This document shows, one piece after another, positions 43,035 through 48,526 of a stretch of DNA of 48,526 nucleotides. The DNA lies in contig MKVY01000049.1 of assembly GCA_001899525.1 (NCBI GenBank), forward strand, positions 50,074 to 98,599. The letters are read 5' to 3'. Position 1 is the first letter of the stretch, and the number at the start of each line of letters is the position of its first letter. This DNA is from Rhizobiales bacterium 65-9 (GTDB lineage: Bacteria > Pseudomonadota > Alphaproteobacteria > Rhizobiales > Beijerinckiaceae). Made by a program: the position numbers and the translations under genes. The notes under the pieces were generated by a model. It was not told where the DNA came from and did not search any database. It saw nothing but the letters and a program-made list of their open reading frames with translations.

Positions 43035-43688
43035 ATGCGCATCACGGCCAGCGTCGCCCGGATCGTCGCGGCGCTCATGCTTCTCTGCGCGCCGGCGCTG
43101 GCGCAGCGGCGCGGCTCGCCCGGCGACTTTGACTTCTACGTCCTCGCGCTCTCCTGGTCGCCGGGATTCTGCGACCTGGAAGGCGACCGCAAGGGCCGCG
43201 GCCAGTGCGACAGCGGCTCCGGCGCGGGCTTCGTCCTGCACGGGCTCTGGCCGCAATATGAGCGCGGCTATCCGAGCGATTGCGGCTTCGGCCAGCAGCC
43301 CTCGCGCATCGCGATGGAAGCGGCGCGCGGCGTCTATCCCGACCTGGGGCTCGCCCGCTACGAGTGGCGCAAGCACGGGACATGCTCGGGCCTGTCGCCG
43401 CAGGGTTATTTCAACGCCGCGCGGGACGCGCTCCGGCAGGTTCAGATTCCGTCCGGCTTCTCCCGGCTCCGGGGCGAGCAGCGCATGACGCCGATGGCGA
43501 TCGAGCGCGCCTTCGTCGCGGCGAATCCCGGCCTGCGCGCCGACATGATCGGCGTGTCATGCCAGCGCGGCGTGCTGCAGGAAGTCCGTATCTGCCTCGA
43601 CAGGAATCTGAAGGGTTTTCGCATGTGTCCCGAGGTGGGCAGGCGGGACTGCCGCGCGCCGGAGATCAGCGTTCCGGCGCCGCGCTGA
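43035..43688 (+). CDS. Ribonuclease T2 family protein
   Basis: 217 residues with a signal peptide (RIVAALMLLCAPALAQ). Endoribonuclease cutting single-stranded RNA through 2',3'-cyclic phosphates, here exported to the periplasm or outside. Both catalytic segments are intact: CAS I FVLHGLWPQYE and CAS II YEWRKHGTCSGLSP. The start of the mature part FYVLALSWSPGFCD is also conserved, and cysteines occur at family-like positions. Second gene of the operon; likely role is RNA scavenging. Confidence 0.92.
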   Translation: MRITASVARIVAALMLLCAPALAQRRGSPGDFDFYVLALSWSPGFCDLEGDRKGRGQCDSGSGAGFVLHGLWPQYERGYPSDCGFGQQPSRIAMEAARGVYPDLGLARYEWRKHGTCSGLSPQGYFNAARDALRQVQIPSGFSRLRGEQRMTPMAIERAFVAANPGLRADMIGVSCQRGVLQEVRICLDRNLKGFRMCPEVGRRDCRAPEISVPAPR

Positions 43689-43701
43689 GCGGCTTTGGCC
43701 C

Positions 43702-44616
43702 ATGAACTACAGACACGCCTTCCATGCGGGCAATTTCGCCGACGTCCTCAAGCACGTCGTTCTCGCGCGCCTTCTCGCCGCGCTTCAGAAGAAGGAGACG
43801 CCGCTGCGCGTGATCGACACGCACGCCGGCGCGGGCCTTTACGACCTCGCCGGCGATGAGGCGACGCGCGGCGGCGAATGGCGCGACGGAATCGGGCGGC
43901 TCGACGCCGCGCGCCTGAACGATTCCGCCGAAGCGCTGATCGCGCCCTATCGCTCGGTCGTCGACGCCGTGCGCGAGAGCGCTGGCGCAACGATCTATCC
44001 GGGATCGCCGGAGATCGCCCGCCGCATGGCGCGCGCGCAAGACCGCGTCCTGCTGAGCGAGGCGCATCCGGCGACGGCGGCCGCCCTGCGCGCCGCCATG
44101 ACGCGGGACCGGCGCGTGAAGGTTCTGGCGCAGAACGGATGGACGACGCTCAATGCGGCGATCCCGCCGCCGGAGCGGCGCGGAATCGTTCTCATCGATC
44201 CGGCGTTCGAATCGCCGGACGAATTCTCGCTCATCGCGCGGGCGCTGCCGGCGGCATGGCGGAAGTGGCCGACTGGCGTCTATGCGCTGTGGCATCCGAT
44301 CAAGGACGGCGCCGTCGTCGAGCGCTTCATGACGCGCATCGTCGAAGCGGGCGTCGAGAAAATTCTGCGCGTGGAGCTTCTCGTCTCCGCGCCCGAGGCG
44401 CAGGGGCTGCGCGGCTGCGGCATGCTCGTCGTCAATCCGCCCTGGACGCTCAAGGACGAACTCGACGCGCTCCTGCCGGACCTCACGCGTCTGCTTCGGC
44501 GCGGTCCGGGCGCACGCTGGCGCAACGAATGGCTTGCGCCGGAGAGAACCGCCGTGCCAACTGGCGGTCCAACCGCCACGTCTCATCCTTCGACGCAAGG
44601 AAGGACAACCCGATGA
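43702..44616 (+). CDS. rlmJ: 23S rRNA adenine-2030 N6-methyltransferase RlmJ
   Basis: 304 residues. N-terminal NYRHAFHAGNFADVLKHVVL is the RlmJ signature; VIDTHAGAGLYDL is the SAM site. The catalytic motif, normally DPPY/F, reads IDPAFESPDEF, with Ala in place of the second Pro. The remainder (PTGVYALWHPIKD, RGCGMLVVNPPWTL) fits the family. It probably methylates A2030 of 23S rRNA; the altered motif leaves some doubt about activity. Third gene of the operon, overlapping the next by four bases. Confidence 0.9.
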   Translation: MNYRHAFHAGNFADVLKHVVLARLLAALQKKETPLRVIDTHAGAGLYDLAGDEATRGGEWRDGIGRLDAARLNDSAEALIAPYRSVVDAVRESAGATIYPGSPEIARRMARAQDRVLLSEAHPATAAALRAAMTRDRRVKVLAQNGWTTLNAAIPPPERRGIVLIDPAFESPDEFSLIARALPAAWRKWPTGVYALWHPIKDGAVVERFMTRIVEAGVEKILRVELLVSAPEAQGLRGCGMLVVNPPWTLKDELDALLPDLTRLLRRGPGARWRNEWLAPERTAVPTGGPTATSHPSTQGRTTR

Positions 44617-45218
44617 TGATTCTCCGTTCTTCCCCCGCCTCGCCGTTCGGACGGAAGGTGCAGATCGCGGTCGCGCTGCTCGGCCTCAAGGACGAGGTCG
44701 AATTCGTCGCCGCCGACACCAACGACGCCAGCGACGCGCTGCGCCAGCAGAATCCGCTCGGCAAAATTCCGACGCTCATCCTCGAGAGCGGCAAGGCCAT
44801 CTTCGATTCGCGCGTGATCGTCGACTATCTCGACAGCCTCGCCGGCGGCGGCCGGGTGGTTCCCGAGGGACCGGCGCGCCTCGACGCGCTGATCCTGCAG
44901 GCGCTGGCGGACGGGATCATGGATGCGTGCCTGCTGCAGGTTTACGAGCGCCGCTTTCGCGATCCCGACAAGCTCTCGGAGAGCTGGCTGGGCGTCCAGG
45001 CCGGCAAGGTCGAGCGCGCGCTCGCCGCGCTGGAAACAGAGACGCCGACGCTGCCGCCGACGCCGCATGTCGGCGTGATCGCGCTCGCCTGCGCGCTCGG
45101 CTATCTCGACCTGCGCTTCGAAGGGCGCTGGCGGGCGGCGCATCCCAATCTCGTCAATTTCCTCGACACGTTCGCCGGCCGCGTGCCTGCGTTCGAGGAC
45201 ACGCGGGTGAAGAGCTGA
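44613..45218 (+). CDS. Glutathione S-transferase-like protein
   Basis: 201 residues from ATG 44613, overlapping the rlmJ stop (ATGA) with an AAGGAAGG ribosome site. Thioredoxin-like N-terminal domain, LRSSPASPFGRKVQIAVALL, in which Ser rather than Cys is near the active position; NPLGKIPTLILESGKAIFDS contains the cis-Pro and the glutathione-binding Ser region. The C-terminal all-helical domain ends HPNLVNFLDTFAGRVPAFED. Class and substrate are unclear; detoxification or a folding role are the usual possibilities. Confidence 0.88.
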   Translation: MMILRSSPASPFGRKVQIAVALLGLKDEVEFVAADTNDASDALRQQNPLGKIPTLILESGKAIFDSRVIVDYLDSLAGGGRVVPEGPARLDALILQALADGIMDACLLQVYERRFRDPDKLSESWLGVQAGKVERALAALETETPTLPPTPHVGVIALACALGYLDLRFEGRWRAAHPNLVNFLDTFAGRVPAFEDTRVKS

Positions 45219-45235
45219 CAGGCGACGAGTCGCGA

Positions 45236-45253
45236 CGCGCGCCGCAGCGCGCG
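45236..45253. other. Hairpin between convergent gst and pgeF
   Basis: CGCGCGC (45236-45242), loop CGCA, GCGCGCG (45247-45253), in the 54 bp between two convergent stop codons. No T-run on either side. It may be a two-way mRNA end structure, but pure GC stems of this size are common by chance here. Confidence 0.3.
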
Positions 45254-45272
45254 GAGCGGGCCGGAACGATTT

Positions 45273-46046
45273 TCAGCGCAGCGCGATCGCCGAGATCAGG
45301 CGGCCGTAATCCTCTTCCTTGCGATGAACGCTGCGCCGGTAGCTGAAGAAGCGATCGGCGTCGGCGTAGGTGTCGAGCGCGAGATCATGCGCGGCGACGC
45401 CGGCCTCGCGCAGGCGCGTCAGGATATAGGACGGCAGGTCGAACAGCGCGTGGCCGGGATTTTCTGACGGCGCGAAAAAGCGGTCGCGCGATTCGTCGTT
45501 CTCGGTGAGGCGCGCGACGAATTCGGGCCCGACCTCGTAGCTCTTGGGGCCGATCGTCGGTCCGAGCGAAGCGACGATGTTCTCGCGCCGCGCGCCGAGC
45601 TTCTCCATCGCGGAGACGGTGTTCTCCAGCACGCCGGTGAAGGCGCCTTTCCAGCCCGCATGCGCCGCGCCGATGACGCGATGGATGCGGTCCGCGAACA
45701 GAACCGGGCCGCAATCGGCGTGGGCGATGGCGAGCGCGAGACCCGGCGTCGCGGTGACGAGCGCGTCCGCCATCGGCCGCTCGCCCGCATGGGGCGCCGT
45801 CACCGCGATCACGTCGGCGGAATGAATCTGATGCAGGCTGACGAGCGCGTCGTCCGCGACGCCGAGCGCGCGCGCCATGCGGGCGCGATTCTTGATGACA
45901 TGCGCCCTATCGTCGTCGGAGCCGAGACCGCCATTCAGCGACGCGTAAATCCCTTTCGACACGCCACCCTGGCGCGTGAAGAAGGCGTGCGCGATATGGG
46001 GAACGCCGGCGAAAGCGTCAGAAACGAGAGCGACGGCTTCAGTCAT
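45273..46046 (-). CDS. pgeF: Peptidoglycan editing factor PgeF (laccase-domain, YfiH)
   Basis: 257 residues. The laccase-domain family once called polyphenol oxidase; in E. coli it clears wrongly built muropeptide precursors. HAFFTRQGGVSKGIYASLNG opens the domain; metal ligands fall in LVSLHQIHSADVI, AIAHADCGPVLFAD and IGAAHAGWKGAFTGVLENTV. Length is normal. It begins 4 bp after midA and completes the lgt-midA-pgeF run. Confidence 0.92.
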   Translation of the reverse strand: MTEAVALVSDAFAGVPHIAHAFFTRQGGVSKGIYASLNGGLGSDDDRAHVIKNRARMARALGVADDALVSLHQIHSADVIAVTAPHAGERPMADALVTATPGLALAIAHADCGPVLFADRIHRVIGAAHAGWKGAFTGVLENTVSAMEKLGARRENIVASLGPTIGPKSYEVGPEFVARLTENDESRDRFFAPSENPGHALFDLPSYILTRLREAGVAAHDLALDTYADADRFFSYRRSVHRKEEDYGRLISAIALR

Positions 46047-46050
46047 CGGT

Positions 46051-47094
46051 TCACCTGTCGAAACCCGGCATAGGCGGCAGGCCCGGCGAGCGCAAGGCGA
46101 TCGCCTTGAAGAGCGCGCCCATCGCGCGGGCGTTCTTCACGTCGGTCAGGCGCGCGAGCGCCGATGCGAGAGCGAGCTTCTGGCGGTCGTCGGCGCGTTT
46201 CGCGAGCATCGCGGCGCGCGTCTCTATCCCCATCGCGCGCAGGTAGTCGGCTTGCGAGACGGGGCCCTGCGTCGCCGCGCCGCCGGCGCGGGCGATGGCG
46301 AGGAGCGCCCCGAAATTCACATGCGCCGTGATATCGCATTCGCCGGGGCTCGCGAGCGGATCGACGAAAGCGTGCGCGCGCATGGCCTGCAGCGTGTCGC
46401 CCTCGCCATCGCCGGCGTGGCCGTAATCGATGATGAGCGCGGCGCCGGGCGCTTTCACCAGACGCGCGGCGATGCTGCGCGTCACGTCCTCGCCGGCGGG
46501 GCAGGTCTCGCTGATCGCGCCGCCGTCGTCGGCGAAGATGAGCGCGCCGTCCGCGTCGCAGGCGATGCGCCGCTCGCGCGTTTCGCCGTCGCGCCGGACG
46601 CATTGCCGGATCGGCAGCGCGTCGAAAAACTCATTGGCGACGAGGATGAAGGGGCCGTCCGCCGTTTGCTCGACGCCGTCGCGCCAGACGACCGGCGCGG
46701 GCGCCGAGGCGAGCGCGGCGCGCTGCTTCTCGCGCAGGACGGGGCTGATCTCGACAAGCTCCACATGCGCCGCCGCGAGGCAGTCGGGCGCGGCGCGCAG
46801 CGCGCGCAGCGCGTCGGCCATCAGCGCGCCGCGGCCGGGGCCAAGCTCGACGAGGGAGAATTTCGGCGGAGCGCCCATCGCGCCCCACGCCGTCGCGATC
46901 CAGACGCCGATCATCTCGCCGAACATCTGCGAGATTTCCGGCGACGTGGTGAAGTCTCCGCCCGGGCCGAGGGGATCGCGCGTCATGTAATAGCCATGCG
47001 CGGGATCGCCGAGGCAGAGCGCCATGTAGGTCTCGACGGAGATCGGGCCGTCGCGCCGGATGATGTCGACGATCCTGCGCTGGAGCGGCGTCAC
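46051..47094 (-). CDS. NDUFAF7/MidA-type SAM methyltransferase
   Basis: 347 residues from GTG 47094, which overlaps the lgt stop by four bases; the longer frame upstream lies within lgt. In eukaryotes the homologue dimethylates an Arg of complex I. GPISVETYMALCLGDPAHGY and GDFTTSPEISQMFGEMIGVW are diagnostic, then SLVELGPGRGALMADALRAL as the SAM site and NEFFDALPIRQ. Predicted role is complex I assembly by protein methylation. Confidence 0.92.
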   Translation of the reverse strand: MTPLQRRIVDIIRRDGPISVETYMALCLGDPAHGYYMTRDPLGPGGDFTTSPEISQMFGEMIGVWIATAWGAMGAPPKFSLVELGPGRGALMADALRALRAAPDCLAAAHVELVEISPVLREKQRAALASAPAPVVWRDGVEQTADGPFILVANEFFDALPIRQCVRRDGETRERRIACDADGALIFADDGGAISETCPAGEDVTRSIAARLVKAPGAALIIDYGHAGDGEGDTLQAMRAHAFVDPLASPGECDITAHVNFGALLAIARAGGAATQGPVSQADYLRAMGIETRAAMLAKRADDRQKLALASALARLTDVKNARAMGALFKAIALRSPGLPPMPGFDR

Positions 47095-47939
47095 GCGGGC
47101 TTTTCGGAATCGGCGCGCGCGAAGGTCCGGCGGCGGGAGAGGGCGAGCAGCCACAATCCGGCGATGAGCACCGGCAGGCTGAGCAGCATGCCCATCGTGA
47201 GCCAGCCGTCGAACAGAAATCCAAGCTGCGCGTCGGGCTCGCGGAACAGCTCGCAGAAGGAGCGCGCGAGCGCATAACCGACGCCGAACGTTCCGGCGAC
47301 CAGGCCCGGCCGCTTCAGGCCGCCGCGCCGAACGAGGATCGCGAGGACGAGGAAGAGGAGCAGGCCCTCGGTCGCCGCCTCATAAAGCTGGCTCGGATGG
47401 CGCGGCTCCGGTCCGCCATGGGGAAAGACGATGGCCCAGGAGACGTCGGCCGCGCGGCCCCACAACTCGCCGTTGACGAAGTTCGCCAGCCGCCCGAGCA
47501 GAAGCCCGATCGGCGCGACCGCGCCGATGACGTCGAGCGTCGAGAGGGTCGGCCAGCCCTTGCGCCGGCAATAGACGAGGATCGCCAGCGCGCAGCCGAT
47601 CAGGCCGCCATGGAACGACATGCCGCCGCGCCAGACGGCGACCATCTCGAGCGGGTTCGCGAGATATTCGTCGAAGTTGTAGAACAGCACATAGCCGACG
47701 CGGCCGCCCGCCACGACGCCGATGGCGCACCAGACCAGAAGATCGTCGAGCCGGTCGGCCTCGGGGCGCGGCTGGCCCGCGGCCCAGAGCCGCGCGTTCC
47801 CGGCGATCCAGCGGGCGTAAAGCCAGCCGCCGATCAGCCCGACGACATAGGCGAGGGCGTACCAGCGGATCGCGAACGGCCCGATCTGCACCAGAACCGG
47901 GTCGATGGCGGGAAAGGGCAGGACGAGAAAGGGAGGCAT
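47091..47939 (-). CDS. lgt: Prolipoprotein diacylglyceryl transferase
   Basis: 282-residue inner-membrane enzyme transferring diacylglycerol to the lipobox Cys of lipoproteins, about seven helices. The conserved His lies in GGMSFHGGLIG (about residue 110), GRVGYVLFYN precedes it, and the signature GRLANFVNGELWGR follows, then RHPSQLYEAATEGLLLF. Strong GGGAGG ribosome site. First gene of lgt-midA-pgeF, divergent from trcR. Confidence 0.96.
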   Translation of the reverse strand: MPPFLVLPFPAIDPVLVQIGPFAIRWYALAYVVGLIGGWLYARWIAGNARLWAAGQPRPEADRLDDLLVWCAIGVVAGGRVGYVLFYNFDEYLANPLEMVAVWRGGMSFHGGLIGCALAILVYCRRKGWPTLSTLDVIGAVAPIGLLLGRLANFVNGELWGRAADVSWAIVFPHGGPEPRHPSQLYEAATEGLLLFLVLAILVRRGGLKRPGLVAGTFGVGYALARSFCELFREPDAQLGFLFDGWLTMGMLLSLPVLIAGLWLLALSRRRTFARADSEKPA

Positions 47940-48003
47940 GGGCGGCCGGACATGAGCCCGGGCGATTCATCCGTCAAGGGAAGCCGCGCGGCCTTCAATG
48001 CAA

Positions 48004-48032
48004 TTGCCTCCCCGGCCCCCTTCCGCTATAGC
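48004..48032 (+). promoter_or_regulatory. Predicted trcR promoter
   Basis: TTGCCT (48004-48009), 17-base spacer, TATAGC (48027-48032), about 110 bases before the trcR start codon. The leader would contain the hairpin at 48066-48086. Confidence 0.45.
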
Positions 48033-48065
48033 GCCGGCATCCCAACATCGCTGGATGATCGGGAT

Positions 48066-48086
48066 GGCCGGCCGAAGAGGCCGGCC
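48066..48086 (+). other. Leader hairpin upstream of trcR
   Basis: GGCCGGCC (48066-48073), loop GAAGA, GGCCGGCC (48079-48086): a perfect 8 bp GC stem in the 206 bp between the divergent lgt and trcR, downstream of the predicted trcR promoter. No T-run follows. It may be a 5' leader structure. Confidence 0.4.
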
Positions 48087-48145
48087 TGACCACGAGAGAT
48101 TTTGCCCGGACGCGGCGGCGCCGCCAGCCGAGAGGATGCGAGCCC

Positions 48146-48526
48146 ATGAACGCTGGCCCCCTGATGCCCAAAGCCACCGCCGTATGGCTGGTGGACAATA
48201 CGGCGCTCACCTTCGACCAGATCGCCGCGTTCTGCGGCCTGCATGCGCTCGAAGTGAAGGGCATCGCCGACGGCGAGGTCGCCGCGGGAATCAAGGGGCT
48301 CGATCCGGTCACCAGCGGCCAGCTCACCCGCGAGGAGCTGGAGCGGGCCGAGAAGGACCCCGGCGTCCGCCTGAAAGTGCTCGCGCCAAAAGTCGCGGTG
48401 CCAGCCTCCACCAGCCGCAAGGGTCCCCGCTACACCCCGCTGTCGCGCCGGCAGGACCGCCCGAACGCGATCCTGTGGCTGGTGCGCAACCATCCCGAGC
48501 TGAAGGACGCGCAGATCATGCGTCTC
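48146..48526 (+). CDS. trcR: Cell-cycle transcriptional regulator TrcR (DUF1013), partial
   Basis: The first 127 codons are present and the frame is open to the right edge. MNAGPLMPKATAVWLVDNTA is the conserved start of the DUF1013 family, followed by LTFDQIAAFCGLHALEVKGI (a helix-turn-helix-like region) and the basic RKGPRYTPLSRRQDRPNAIL with WLVRNHPELKDAQIMRL. In alphaproteobacteria this family includes TrcR, linked to cell-cycle transcription. ATG 48146 is used; the ATG six codons in (LMPKA) is less likely because the residues before it also look conserved. Confidence 0.9.
   Translation, partial: MNAGPLMPKATAVWLVDNTALTFDQIAAFCGLHALEVKGIADGEVAAGIKGLDPVTSGQLTREELERAEKDPGVRLKVLAPKVAVPASTSRKGPRYTPLSRRQDRPNAILWLVRNHPELKDAQIMRL

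Noticed and set aside
1-48526. tRNA, rRNA, CRISPR array, insertion sequence, prophage or integration site
   Set aside because: No cloverleaf-like T-arm, regularly spaced repeat array, transposase or integrase-like protein was recognised; the parDE pair alone is not evidence of a mobile element.

Overview
The window is a dense, high-GC chromosomal segment that reads as an alphaproteobacterium, most likely Hyphomicrobiales (Rhizobiales). The main pointers are a DUF4167 gene beside prfA-prmC, a partial trcR (DUF1013) gene, purL-bolA-grxD in series, the ptsP form of enzyme I, phaAB divergent from phaR, mtgA-rpmF back to back with an ispA-type prenyl synthase, and lgt-midA-pgeF. Genus cannot be fixed from this sequence alone. 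No insertion sequence, prophage, CRISPR array, rRNA or tRNA was recognised. All functional names come from motif and family recognition by eye; no database search was run.

Layout. 1-9805: the tail of a Crp/Fnr-type regulator, then a branched-chain-type (HAAT) ABC importer (livG, livH, livM, binding protein, livF) that begins with a fatty-acyl-CoA-synthetase-like enzyme and is followed by a YugP-like membrane metallopeptidase and a PaaK-like adenylation protein. I infer uptake of an organic acid coupled to CoA activation. 9814-10382: a parDE toxin-antitoxin pair with a palindrome inside its promoter. 10392-14039: ung, a secreted UshA-type nucleotidase, hemH. 14098-23121 (minus strand): purL, bolA, grxD, a small secreted Cys-rich protein, ptsP, prfA, prmC, DUF4167, which together serve purine synthesis, Fe-S carriage, nitrogen-type PTS control and translation termination. 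23280-25487: an orphan TadG-like von Willebrand protein and a DMT exporter. 25649-28388: polyhydroxybutyrate genes phaB, phaA and the repressor phaR, with two matched palindromes over the phaR promoter. 28402-32563: a PAS/degenerate-GGDEF/EAL protein, a small unknown, rpmF, mtgA, ispA.

32571-36148 is the least explained part: a tightly coupled three-gene operon (TelA-like helical protein, single-pass membrane protein of probable DUF6384 type, coiled-coil protein with a polyglycine tail) downstream of kup. It is the best candidate here for an undescribed system, probably acting at the cell envelope. 36271-42393 (minus strand): kup, ispG, a zur-like Fur regulator with a His-rich N-terminus, a methyltransferase, a quinone-oxidoreductase-type dehydrogenase and a small unknown. 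42585-45218 (plus strand): an operon of a secreted four-cysteine protein, RNase T2, rlmJ and a glutathione transferase-like protein. 45273-47939 (minus strand): lgt-midA-pgeF. The window ends inside trcR.

Regulatory reading. Several promoters of the housekeeping type (TTG-rich -35, 16 to 17 bp spacer, TA-rich -10) could be placed by eye, along with several factor-independent terminators and intercistronic hairpins. All are pattern matches, not measurements.
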